From CAYQJL01 sp964573295 (GTDB lineage: Bacteria > Eisenbacteria > RBG-16-71-46 > CAIMUX01 > WJJG01), in contig CAZNJE010000015.1 in the NCBI GenBank assembly GCA_964573295.1, forward strand, positions 1 through 64,000: a stretch of DNA of 64,000 bases, read 5' to 3'. A program made the position numbers and the translations under genes. The notes under the pieces were generated by a model. It saw only the letters and a program-made list of their open reading frames with translations. It was not told where the DNA came from and did no database searches. Shown piece by piece: positions 34,182 through 44,937 of the stretch (position 1 is the stretch's first letter; each line of letters starts with the position of its first letter).

Positions 34182-34610
34182 CTAGGACTTCGAACCGGAC
34201 TCGGAACCGGCCTCGGCGCCGGCCTCGGCGCCGGCCTTGTTCCCGGGCTCGCTTCCCGTCTTACGACCGGCCTTGCTTGCGGCCTTCCGTCCAGTCTTGC
34301 CCGAGCTTGTGCCGCTCTCGCTCTGAGCTTCGAGAAGCCGGTCCAGCTTGCGGCTTATCTCCTCGATGTCGGACTGGCGGGCCAGGTGCAGATTCTTGAT
34401 TGCTTCCTCCATCGCGTCGTGCACCTTGCGGTCGAACGCCGCTTTCTCGCGCTCGGCACGCTCCAGCAGCTCGTCGACCGCCTGGGATCCTTCCTCCCGG
34501 CGCATCCGGCCGCTCTCGATGAGCTCGTCGATCACCTCTTCAGCACGGTCTTTGGTCATCGAGTAGAGTCCTAGTCCCAAGTAGAACGTCTTGGTCAACA
34601 GGTCGGCCAT
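34182..34610 (-). CDS. Phasin-like/PhaF-type helical protein
   Basis: 142 residues from ATG 34610, preceded by AGGAGGAAGGA. The core is a long amphipathic helix (KTFYLGLGLYSMTKDRAEEVIDELIESGRMRREEGSQAVDELLERAEREKAAFDRKVHDAMEEA, described here by its ends) followed by DIEEISRKLDRLLE, as in phasin/polyhydroxyalkanoate-granule-associated proteins and the related PhaI/PhaF types. The C-terminal tail is a Lys/Ala/Gly/Ser low-complexity region with AGRKTGSEPG and AEAGAEAGSE repeats, resembling the histone-like tail of PhaF. No PHA synthase is in the window. It precedes the UbiB-type gene, an association common in many genomes. Confidence 0.78.
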   Translation of the reverse strand: MADLLTKTFYLGLGLYSMTKDRAEEVIDELIESGRMRREEGSQAVDELLERAEREKAAFDRKVHDAMEEAIKNLHLARQSDIEEISRKLDRLLEAQSESGTSSGKTGRKAASKAGRKTGSEPGNKAGAEAGAEAGSESGSKS

Positions 34611-34783
34611 TCCTTCCTCCTCGCGCTGCTCCAACCGGCTCGCCCAGAAGCGGCGTGCGCCGGCGGATCGGTTGCGAATAGGGGTTCGTCTCGTCCTCAG
34701 CGGGCAAGGATCTCGTATCGGTAGGCGGAGAGTAAGCGGGGAGGCCGGGGCAAGACTCTGGGGGCAAGCCCCAACCCGCGCGC

Positions 34784-34797
34784 GATCCCGCGGGATC
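34784..34797. repeat. 14-bp perfect palindrome downstream of lpdA
   Basis: GATCCCGCGGGATC lies between the phasin-like and lpdA genes, within GC-rich text that also holds GGGGCTTGCCCC on the minus strand. It may form part of the transcript end of the pyruvate dehydrogenase operon, though no T run is present. Confidence 0.35.
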
Positions 34798-34841
34798 ATG
34801 CGCGATCGCACGGGGGGCGTTCCGGGATCCAGGCCGGTGGG

Positions 34842-36275
34842 TTAGCCGCGCTTCTCGCGGCGCGGCATGAAGTAGTGCGTGCTCTCGCCGTGGAGCAAAT
34901 CGGCCGCTTCCATGACCGTTTCGGACAGCGTGGGATGCGGGTGGATCGACATGCGCAGATCGCTACTTACCGCGGCCATCTCGATAGCGAGCACCCCCTC
35001 GGCAATCAGCTCGCCGGCGCCGGATCCCACGATGCCCACGCCCAAGATCCGCTCATTCGAAGGATCCATGAGGAGCTTGGTCAGTCCATCGGTTCGGGTC
35101 AGGGTGACGGCCCGGCCGGATGCCCCCCACGGGAAGCGGGCCACCTTGATCTCACGCTTCTGCTCCCGAGCCTCGGCCTCGGTCAGGCCACACCAGGCGA
35201 TTTCGGGGTCGGTGAAGACCACCGCCGGAATCGCCCGCGGCTCGAAGGCGGCTTTCTCACCCGCGATCACATCGGCCGCCACACGGCCCTCGTGGGTGGC
35301 CTTATGCGCCAGCATCGGTTCCCCGGCGACATCGCCGATGGCGAAGATCCGCTCATCGGCGGTGCGGCGCTGCTTGTCGATCTTGACGAAGCCGTCCTCG
35401 CCCACCTCCACGCCGGTGCGTCCCAGGTCCAGGCCGTCGGTGACCGGGCGGCGGCCAACGGCGATCAGCACCGCATCAAACCGCCGGGAGACCGGGTCCT
35501 CGCCTTGCGTCTCGATCCGCACCGACACGCCGTTCTTCTGCTCCTTGATCTCCGAGACCTTCGTCCGGGTGAGCACATCGGCGAAGGTCTCCTCGGCCCG
35601 GCGCTTGTAGACCGATAGCAGATCACGGTCGACGCCCGGCAAGAGGGTCGGCATCATCTCGACCACCGTGACCTTTGTGCCGAGCGCGGCGTAGACCGAC
35701 CCCAGCTCGAGACCGATGTAGCCACCTCCCACGACCAGCAGCGTCTTGGGAAGGCGGGGAAGCTCCAGCGCGCGGCGCGAGTCCCACACTCGGTCGGACA
35801 CCTCGGGGGCGATGGGCAGCTGCACCGCCTTCGACCCGCTCGCCAGGATGGCGTGCTCGAAGGCGAGTTCAAACGGCTCCCCCTCGTGCGGTGTGATCTC
35901 CACCGAACCGGAGTCCTGGAAACGGGCGGTACCCCGGATGCGGCGCACCTTACGCTGTTTGCCAAGGTGCCCCAGCCCGCCGGTCAGCTTGCCGACGACC
36001 TCCTGCTTCCAGCTTCGTAGACCGTCGAGATCGATCTCGGGCTCCGGGTAGCGGATGCCGATCTCGCGCGCACCGCGCGCTTCATGGATGATCTTGGCGG
36101 CATGCAGCAGCGCTTTCGAGGGGATGCAGCCGCGGTACAGACACACCCCGCCCGGGTTCTCGGCCGGATCGACGAGCGTGACTTGCTTCCCGTGGTCGGC
36201 CGCGGCAAAGGCGGCCGCGTATCCCCCCGGGCCGGCGCCGATGACCAGCACTTCGGTACGCGAATCGTTGGCCAT
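34842..36275 (-). CDS. lpdA: Dihydrolipoamide dehydrogenase (E3)
   Basis: 477 residues; AAGGAGACA precedes ATG 36275. FAD-binding Rossmann motif VLVIGAGPGGYAAAFAAADHG at the N-terminus; redox disulfide in GGVCLYRGCIPSKALLHAA; NAD-binding fold at LLVVGGGYIGLELGSVYAALG; second FAD contact in IFAIGDVAGEPMLAHKATHEG; and the C-terminal His-Glu catalytic pair in HPHPTLSETVMEAA. It reoxidises dihydrolipoamide on the E2 protein with NAD. Third gene of aceE-aceF-lpdA, 12 bases after aceF, so it serves the pyruvate dehydrogenase complex and perhaps other lipoyl systems. Confidence 0.97.
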   Translation of the reverse strand: MANDSRTEVLVIGAGPGGYAAAFAAADHGKQVTLVDPAENPGGVCLYRGCIPSKALLHAAKIIHEARGAREIGIRYPEPEIDLDGLRSWKQEVVGKLTGGLGHLGKQRKVRRIRGTARFQDSGSVEITPHEGEPFELAFEHAILASGSKAVQLPIAPEVSDRVWDSRRALELPRLPKTLLVVGGGYIGLELGSVYAALGTKVTVVEMMPTLLPGVDRDLLSVYKRRAEETFADVLTRTKVSEIKEQKNGVSVRIETQGEDPVSRRFDAVLIAVGRRPVTDGLDLGRTGVEVGEDGFVKIDKQRRTADERIFAIGDVAGEPMLAHKATHEGRVAADVIAGEKAAFEPRAIPAVVFTDPEIAWCGLTEAEAREQKREIKVARFPWGASGRAVTLTRTDGLTKLLMDPSNERILGVGIVGSGAGELIAEGVLAIEMAAVSSDLRMSIHPHPTLSETVMEAADLLHGESTHYFMPRREKRG

Positions 36276-36287
36276 ACCATTGTCTCC

Positions 36288-37757
36288 TTATGCACGTTCC
36301 AGATGGATGAGCAGAGGGTCTTCGATCGCCTCGGCCACCCAGCGCAGGAAACGGGCGGCGTCGGCACCGTCGATGATCCGGTGATCATAGGAAAGGCTGA
36401 GCGGCAGCATCGGCCGCGGCACGAAGGCCTCGTCCTCATAGACGGCTTCCGTCCGCGTCCGGCTTACCCCCAGGATCGCCACCTGGGGCCAGAAGACGAC
36501 CGGGGTGAACTGCGTACCTCCAATCCCGCCTTGGTTCGAGATGGTGAAGGTCCCGCCCTCGAAGTCTTCGAGCGCCAGTTTGCGATCGCGGGCCTTCTGG
36601 GCCAGATCCACTACCTCGGCCGCCAGCTCCAAGATGCTCTTCTGATCCGCGTCGCGGATCACCGGCACCATGAGGCCATGCTCGGTATCGACCGCCAGAC
36701 CGATGTGGACGTAGTGTTTGAGGATCAACTCCCCGGCACCCACATCGATGCTTGCGTTGAAGCGGGGAAAGCGCTCGAGCCCCAGCGCCAGTACCTTGGT
36801 CAGGACGGCGGTCAAGGTGAGCTTCGTGCTCGCCCGCTCGGCCGTCTTGGCGTACCGCTGCAAGAAGCGCTGCACGCCGCTCAGGTCGGCCTTGTCGAAC
36901 TGGGTCACGTGCGGCACAACCTGCCAGGCATGGGCCGTGTTGGCGGCGATCGTCTGGCGCACACGGTTCATCTTCTGCCGCTCGATCTCGCCCCAGCGGG
37001 AGAAGTCGGGAAGCTCGTCCTCCGGGCGCCCGGGAGCTCCGGTCCCCGCGGTCTTGCCGGCGGCCGGACGCCTTGGCTCATCGGCGCCGCCGGTCGCTCG
37101 CATCTCGGCTTTTACATAGGCCTTCACGTCGTCGGCCGTAATCCGTCCTCCTGGACCCGTTCCCTCGATGGCGTGGATGTCAGCGCCGAGCTCGCGGGCC
37201 AGGCGCCTGACCGATGGGGCCGCGGGCGCGACCTCGGAGGGTTCCTCCGGCTCTTCCGGGGCCGGTTCCTCCCGCTTGCTGCCGTCTGCCCGAGCTCTTG
37301 CCGCCTCAGGCTTCTTCTCACGAGCCGCTCTCTCGCCAGCCGCCTTCTCGGGCGCCGGCTGGCGTCTCTGCTCCCGTTCTTCGGCGTCCTTGGGCCCTTC
37401 CGCAGGTTCCTCAGGTTCCTCCGGCTCCTCGGCCTCCTCCGGCTCCTCGGGTTCCCCCGGCTCCTCGGGCTCTTCCTTCGGCCCCTCCTCCCGCTCTTGT
37501 TCTCCTTCAGCGCCGGCACCTTCGGTATCGAGCTTCCCGATGACCTGGCCGATCTCCACTTCATCGCCGGTGGAGACCAAGATCTCCTGGATGGTGCCTT
37601 CGGCAGGAGACGGAATCTCCACGACCGCCTTCTCGGTCTCGACCTCGAGAACCGGCTGATCGGCTTCGATGCGATCGCCCTTCGACACCAGCACGTTCAC
37701 GACCGTGCCCGAGCTAACGTTTTCGCCGATTTCCGGAATCTTGATTTCTCGAATCAT
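36288..37757 (-). CDS. aceF: Pyruvate dehydrogenase E2, dihydrolipoamide acetyltransferase
   Basis: 489 residues from ATG 37757, which has AAGGAGC six bases upstream. One N-terminal lipoyl domain carries the lipoylated Lys in VETEKAVVEIPSP. A long acidic Pro/Glu linker (EEPEEPGEPEEPEE and similar) and a basic Ala/Pro stretch follow. The peripheral-subunit-binding domain is RRLARELGADIHAIEGTGPGGRITADDV. The C-terminal catalytic domain has MNRVRQTIAANTAHAW, FTISNQGGIGGTQFTPVV and the active-site His in LSYDHRIIDGADAARF. Transfers acetyl from E1 to CoA. A single lipoyl domain is fewer than E. coli has. The linker is unusually Glu-rich. Confidence 0.96.
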   Translation of the reverse strand: MIREIKIPEIGENVSSGTVVNVLVSKGDRIEADQPVLEVETEKAVVEIPSPAEGTIQEILVSTGDEVEIGQVIGKLDTEGAGAEGEQEREEGPKEEPEEPGEPEEPEEAEEPEEPEEPAEGPKDAEEREQRRQPAPEKAAGERAAREKKPEAARARADGSKREEPAPEEPEEPSEVAPAAPSVRRLARELGADIHAIEGTGPGGRITADDVKAYVKAEMRATGGADEPRRPAAGKTAGTGAPGRPEDELPDFSRWGEIERQKMNRVRQTIAANTAHAWQVVPHVTQFDKADLSGVQRFLQRYAKTAERASTKLTLTAVLTKVLALGLERFPRFNASIDVGAGELILKHYVHIGLAVDTEHGLMVPVIRDADQKSILELAAEVVDLAQKARDRKLALEDFEGGTFTISNQGGIGGTQFTPVVFWPQVAILGVSRTRTEAVYEDEAFVPRPMLPLSLSYDHRIIDGADAARFLRWVAEAIEDPLLIHLERA

Positions 37758-37760
37758 GAT

Positions 37761-37812
37761 CGCTCCTTGGTATCGCTCCTTGGTATCGTTCCCTGGTGCC
37801 GCTCCTTGGTGG
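37761..37812 (-). repeat. Four tandem 13-bp units carrying repeated ribosome-binding sites
   Basis: On the minus strand four 13-base units (37800-37812, 37787-37799, 37774-37786, 37761-37773) lie head to tail directly before aceF. Three carry AAGGAGCG and one carries the weaker AGGGAACG. The last unit is the functional Shine-Dalgarno of aceF; the others duplicate it. Unit length and position make this more than a chance repeat. Confidence 0.85.
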
Positions 37813-37869
37813 CCCTCATCCATCGCGCCCACTCTGATGGCTTATCCACAACCGATGAAGTCCGCGAGA

Positions 37870-40641
<2,772 letters not shown>

Positions 40642-40834
40642 ATTCTGCTCCTATGTTGCGCTAGCAACGGTTCAACTCGCCGGTTCGACGGGACCGCGCG
40701 GGCCGGCCGAAACCGGAGCGCGTAGTGTGGCCCATCCGGCGTCAGGGGGCAATCCCATGGGATGCGGTCCTTTTCATGGGAGAATCCCCCACGCCATAAC
40801 GTCGTAACGCTTCTGAGTTTCATCTGGAGAGCGG

Positions 40835-40857
40835 AAAAAGCGGCTTGCTAGCCCGCT
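40835..40857 (-). terminator. Intrinsic terminator overlapping the pncB stop codon
   Basis: On the minus strand AGCGG pairs with CCGCT across a 9-base loop and is followed by TTTTT. The stop codon of pncB (40850-40848) lies in the loop, so the hairpin forms within the end of the coding sequence. Confidence 0.65.
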
Positions 40858-42347
40858 CCCATCCGCCCGCGCAACGCTCGGCGCATGGCGAGCATGCGCT
40901 TCGAAATGCTCACCTTGTAGATGTGGGGATTGAGCAACCGGCGCGAGGTGGGGTGCAGATGGCCGAGTTGCTCCCGCAGGCGCCGGCGCGCATCGGTCAA
41001 CGACGGGGGCGATGAGGCGGTTTCTCCGGAGGCAATCATCGGCTCCAGGAGCGGCATGCAATGGCCGATGCCCTGGTAGGTCTTCTTCTCGTACTCGATC
41101 TGGGGATGGTAGCCCACGGGTGCCGGCCGGGGCTCGATGATCTCGCCTTCCTCGGCAATGATGTCCCCCTCGAACCAGCCGTTCTCCCCGATCAGCCGCC
41201 AGATCTGCTTGGCTCCAGGCAGGGTGCCTTTCGCCCCCTCGGAGATCTTGATCCGCGGCACCCACCCCCCGTCCGACTCCATGGCCGCCAGCTTGTACAC
41301 GCCGCTCAGCGCCGGCTCATTGTACGAGGTGACCAGGCGCGTCCCCACTCCCCAGACGTCGATCCGCGCTCCTTGGACCCGAAGGTCGTGGATGATCCAT
41401 TCGTCCAGGTCGCCCGACGCCACGATCTGGGTCTCCTGCAAGCCGGCCTCATCGAGCATCGCCCGGGCCTTGATGGAGAGGTAGGCCAGATCGCCGGAGT
41501 CGAGTCGTATCCCGTGCAGCTTCCGCCCTTTGCGTTTGAGCTCGCGGCCCACCCGGATGGCGTTGGGCAGGCCCCTGCGGAGGGTGTCGTAGGTGTCGAC
41601 CAGCAGGATGCACGCCTGGGGATATTGCTCGGCATAGGTCCGAAAGGCAGTCAGCTCGTCATCGAAGGCCATGATCCAGCTGTGGGCCTGCGTGCCGCGG
41701 ACCGGAAGGCCCAGACGCTGCCCCGCCTCGACGTTCGAGGTCGACTCCACGCCGCCCACATAAGCCGCTCGCGTGGCCGACAGCGCGCCGTCGACACCGT
41801 GGGCACGCCGCATCCCGAACTCGATCACGTTGTCCTCGCCGGCTTCCTGACAGATCCGGGCCGCCTTCGTGGCGATCAAGGTCTGGAAGTTGATCAGGTT
41901 CAGCAGCGCGCTCTCGAAAAACTGCGCCTCGATCAAGGGGGCGCGCACGCGAAGGATCGGCTCCATCGGGAAGATGAGCGATCCCTCGGGCACCGCGTCG
42001 AGATCTCCCGTGAACCGGAAACGTGAAAGACGATCGAGAAAAGCCTCGTCGAAGAGCTCGAGCGATCGAAGGTAGGCGATTTCTTCAGACCTGAAGCGAA
42101 CCTCTTGCATGAAGCGCACGGCGTCGCCGAGCCCGGCGGCCACCAGGTAGCCGCCCTGTTCGGGAATCGAGCGTACGAAGAGATCGAAGAGCACCCGACG
42201 CTCGGACAGACCGGCGTGCAGGTACCCGTTCATCATCGTGAGTTCATAGAGGTCGGCGCGCAGGCCCGAGGCGGGCGGATACCAGCCGCCGGAGCCCGTC
42301 GCTCCGCTGCCGGTCCGCGCAACACCCGAGTTCATCGGATCGCTCAT
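40848..42347 (-). CDS. pncB: Nicotinate phosphoribosyltransferase
   Basis: 499 residues from ATG 42347, preceded by GAGAG; the frame is open upstream through pncA but only in a shadow sense. Motifs: LRADLYELTMMNGYLHAGLSERRVLFDLFVRSIPEQGGYLVAAGL at the N-terminus, EFGMRRAHGVDGALSATRAAYVGG, GTQAHSWIMAF with the catalytic His context, LVDTYDTLRRGLPNAI, GIRLDSGDLAYLS and VWGVGTRLVTS. It joins nicotinate to PRPP in NAD salvage. pncA, which supplies nicotinate from nicotinamide, lies 14 bases upstream on the same strand. A terminator hairpin overlaps its stop. Confidence 0.95.
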   Translation of the reverse strand: MSDPMNSGVARTGSGATGSGGWYPPASGLRADLYELTMMNGYLHAGLSERRVLFDLFVRSIPEQGGYLVAAGLGDAVRFMQEVRFRSEEIAYLRSLELFDEAFLDRLSRFRFTGDLDAVPEGSLIFPMEPILRVRAPLIEAQFFESALLNLINFQTLIATKAARICQEAGEDNVIEFGMRRAHGVDGALSATRAAYVGGVESTSNVEAGQRLGLPVRGTQAHSWIMAFDDELTAFRTYAEQYPQACILLVDTYDTLRRGLPNAIRVGRELKRKGRKLHGIRLDSGDLAYLSIKARAMLDEAGLQETQIVASGDLDEWIIHDLRVQGARIDVWGVGTRLVTSYNEPALSGVYKLAAMESDGGWVPRIKISEGAKGTLPGAKQIWRLIGENGWFEGDIIAEEGEIIEPRPAPVGYHPQIEYEKKTYQGIGHCMPLLEPMIASGETASSPPSLTDARRRLREQLGHLHPTSRRLLNPHIYKVSISKRMLAMRRALRGRMGAG

Positions 42348-42361
42348 GGGGTCTCTCGCTT

Positions 42362-43000
42362 TCAGAGCAGATCGCCCGATGTGACCTCGCTCACCCCGGC
42401 CGCGCGCATGTCCTCCAGCGCCGTCTCCACCGATCCATCCAGATCGATGCCGCGCGTGGCGTCGCGGACCAGGCCCACCTCGAATCCGAGCCGACGAGCA
42501 TCGAGCGCCGTGTAGAGTACACAAAAGTCGGTCGCCAGGCCGCTCAAGAAGACGCGTCTGACGCCCAGATCGCGGATCGCCGGACCGAGTCCGGTCGGGG
42601 TCGTGCGGTCGTTCTCGTAGAACCCCGAATAGGAATCCAGATGGGGATTCATGCCCTTGCGCACGATGAGCCGGGCCGGGGCGGTGTGGAGCGAGGGGTG
42701 GAAGTCGGCCCCTGGGGTTCCCTGGACGCAGTGGTCCGGCCACAGCGTCTGGGGCCCATACCCGACCTCGATCTGCGCGAACGGCTCGGCCTGCGGATGG
42801 CTCGAGGCGAATGACAGGTGTCCGGCGGGATGCCAGTCCTGGGTGAGGACGACCGTCTCGAACCGCTTCATCAAGGCGTTCACCGCCGGAGTGATCATCT
42901 CTCCGCCGGGCACGGCCAGCGCGCCGCCCGGGCAGAAGTCGTTCTGGATGTCCACGACCAGCAAGGCGTCGGTTCTCTGGTCGATGGTGATCGCACACAT
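42362..43000 (-). CDS. pncA: Nicotinamidase
   Basis: 212 residues from ATG 43000, preceded by GAGGGGGG; in-frame starts at 43033 and 43069 are weaker. Isochorismatase-like fold with catalytic Asp in LLVVDIQNDFCPGGALAV, metal-binding DWHPAGH, the WPDHCVQGTPG loop, catalytic Lys in IVRKGMN, and the nucleophile Cys in SGLATDFCVLYTALDA. It hydrolyses nicotinamide to nicotinate and ammonia. Together with pncB it forms a two-gene NAD-salvage operon. Confidence 0.95.
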   Translation of the reverse strand: MCAITIDQRTDALLVVDIQNDFCPGGALAVPGGEMITPAVNALMKRFETVVLTQDWHPAGHLSFASSHPQAEPFAQIEVGYGPQTLWPDHCVQGTPGADFHPSLHTAPARLIVRKGMNPHLDSYSGFYENDRTTPTGLGPAIRDLGVRRVFLSGLATDFCVLYTALDARRLGFEVGLVRDATRGIDLDGSVETALEDMRAAGVSEVTSGDLL

Positions 43001-43119
43001 CTTCGCCCCCCTCGGAGAAGGTTTTGCGCTCATGGCATCATCGTTTCGTCGTTTCGTCACCACCTCCAAACAGCCTCCTCCTGGAGGCGCCGCTCGCCCA
43101 TCACACTACCCCGCGAAGG

Positions 43120-43620
43120 GGTGCGTGTCCACGAAGCTCGGACCGGCTTCCGTGAGGCGTTCGTCATGGAACTCGCCGCCGACGACGGCAGTCTGCTCTA
43201 CTCGACCTATCTGGGTGGCGAGTACACAGATGAAGGCGGCGATATCGCCATTGGTCCCGGCGGCAACATCTACCTGACCGGATCGACGGCCTCGATGGAG
43301 TTTCCCACGGTCGATGCGTACCAGGATCACCTCAACGGCAACTCCTACACCTTCACGGACGCCTTCATCGCGATCCTGTCGCCCGATGGAAGCGAGTTGC
43401 TCTACAGCTCCCACTTCGGGGGTAGCGAAGACGATCGGGCCTACGGGGTCGAGCTCGGCGAGAACGGCGAGATCCGCTTTGCCGACACCACCGAATCCGT
43501 CGATCTTCCCCAGGCCTCTCCCGTGCAACCGGCCTTCGCAGCTCAGCGGCGACGGTAGCGACCTATTGTACACACTGACGGTCGATTCGGGATCGCCCAC
43601 ACCGACCCCGGCGACATCGA
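43120..43620 (+). pseudogene. Remnant of an SBBP-type beta-propeller surface protein
   Basis: In one frame REAFVMELAADDGSLLYSTYLGG, GGDIAIGPGGNIYLTGSTASMEFPTVDAYQ, DAFIAILSPDGSELLYSSHFGGSEDD and GVELGENGEIRFADT match two SBBP-type (beta-propeller) repeats. The frame ends at a TAG at 43556-43558. The next repeat start, LSGDGSDLLYTLTVDSG, continues in a different frame, showing a frameshift near 43540. No signal peptide or start codon with a ribosome-binding site is present; the upstream end abuts the pncA promoter region. Only a fragment of a once larger secreted protein remains. Confidence 0.7.
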
Positions 43621-43693
43621 CCGGTTCGCAAGCCCAGGAGGTCCCTGGTTATTCAACGAAAAACTCATCAATCCGCAGAAGGTCCACATCCGT

Positions 43694-44035
43694 GTGAACG
43701 TCTGGCTCGAGAACGAGAAGGGAGAGATCGTCTATGGCGCGGGTCGCCAGCAGATCCTCGAGGCCGTAGCGCACGACGGCACGCTCGCCGCGGCCGCGTC
43801 GGACCTGGGCATGGCTTACCGCGGCCTGTCGGGTCGGATCCGGATCTCGGAGAGGCGCTTAGGCTTCCAGCTACTCGAGTCCCATGCCGGCCGCCGGCCG
43901 AACTCGGGCTCCTCGCTCACCGCTCATGGCAAAGCCCTCATGGAGATCTATGGCCGGCTTCGCGACGCGCTCCATCGCTGCGCCGATGAAACCTACGCCG
44001 CCATCCTGAAACGAGACACGACCAACCTCGAGTAG
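43694..44035 (+). pseudogene. ModE-type molybdate regulator, start lost
   Basis: The open frame from GTG 43694 gives 113 residues of a LysR/ModE-type winged helix: VNVWLENEKGEIVYGAGRQQILEAVAHDGTLAAAASDLGMAYRGLSGRI, LGFQLLESHAGRRPNSGSSLTAHGKALMEIY. Conserved family sequence (PWLFNEKLINPQKVHIR) continues in frame upstream of the GTG, back to about 43640, but no ATG, GTG or TTG occurs between the TAG at 43556 and GTG 43694. The true N-terminus is therefore lost or translation starts late. It lies just before formate dehydrogenase remnants, molybdoenzymes that ModE proteins often accompany. Could still act as a shortened DNA-binding protein. Confidence 0.65.
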
Positions 44036-44187
44036 ACCCCGCCGTAGCCGTCCATGTTCATGTCCGTCTTGGAACCCTGATTGCGAATTGTGCCAATCCT
44101 GGCATTTTACTGTCCTGCAACAAGTTACAGAGAAAACAATCTTGACTTGGCCATTCCTGGAGTGGACGATGCGTCCATCTTCTTTGG
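44036..44187. other. AT-richer spacer with inverted repeat TGCCA-N4-TGGCA
   Basis: TGCCA (44091-44095) and TGGCA (44100-44104) form an inverted repeat in a stretch richer in A and T than its surroundings. It could be an operator for the neighbouring ModE-type protein, but it is not a canonical ModE box. The stretch stands where the formate dehydrogenase N-terminus should be encoded. Confidence 0.35.
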
Positions 44188-44937
44188 ATGATAGTCGATC
44201 CGCGATTCACCCGCACCTGCTCCAAGACGCACATCTACGCTCCGCTTCGTTCGGGAACCGACATCGTCTTCTTGGGTGGGCTATTCAACTACGTCCTCTC
44301 GAACGATCTGATTCACCAGGAGTACGTCGTCGAGTACAACGATACGTCGATGATTGTCAGTGAGAAGTTCGCCTTCGACGATGGACTCTCCAGCGGCTTC
44401 GACCCCTCCAAACGTAGTTACAACAGAAGCTCTTGGGGCTATGAACGCGACGAGGACGGCAATCCCAAGCGCGATAAGAACCTGAAGCACGAACGCTGTG
44501 TCTATCAGCTCATGAAGAAGCACTATGCCGCCTACACCCCCGAGAAGGTTTCTGAGATCACCGCGATGCCGGTCGAGACCTTCAAGAAGGTGGCCGAGGC
44601 CTACACCGCCACGGGTAAGCCAGGCAAGTCCGCCACCATCATGTACGCCATGGGCACGACCCAGCACACGGTCGGCACCCAGAACGTACGCAGCTACGCC
44701 ATGCTCCAGCTTCTCCTGGGCAACATCGGCGTGGCCGGCGGCGGTATCAATGCATTGCGCGGAGAGTCGAACGTGCAGGACTCGACCGACTACGCTTTGC
44801 TCTACCACATCCTGCCCGGCTACCTGAAGACCCCGCGGGCCTTCGATACCAGTTTGGACGGCTACCTCGAGAAGTGGACACCCAAGGGCAACTATGGTGA
44901 CAAATCCGCCAACTGGTGGCAGCACACGCCCAAGTAA
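44188..44937 (+). pseudogene. Formate dehydrogenase alpha subunit, middle fragment, N-terminus missing
   Basis: From ATG 44188: IVDPRFTRTCSKTHIYAPLRSGTDIVFLGGLFNYVL, then ERCVYQLMKKHYAAYTPEKVSEITAMPVETFKKVAEAYT, GTTQHTVGTQNVRSYAMLQLLLGNIGVAGGGINALRGESNVQDSTD. This is the core of a FdnG/FdoG-type molybdopterin formate dehydrogenase. The twin-Arg signal, the first 4Fe-4S cluster and the Sec/Cys active-site segment (about 200 residues) are absent upstream. The frame stops at TAA 44935-44937 right after NWWQHTPK, where the family continues with an aromatic residue and VVSLLK; the next frame starts MVSLLKAYWG without a shift. TAC or TAT to TAA explains this by one base. Confidence 0.82.

Noticed and set aside
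44100..44135. A sigma54-type promoter before the formate dehydrogenase remnants
   Set aside because: GG and GC elements near TGGCATTTT...TGCAA are 14 bases apart rather than 10, so the -24/-12 pattern is not met.
44161..44200. Possible selenocysteine UGA of formate dehydrogenase near 44190
   Set aside because: The TGAT bases at the start of the remnant are in another frame, and the active-site segment that would carry Sec is absent. No SECIS-type hairpin context could be placed.
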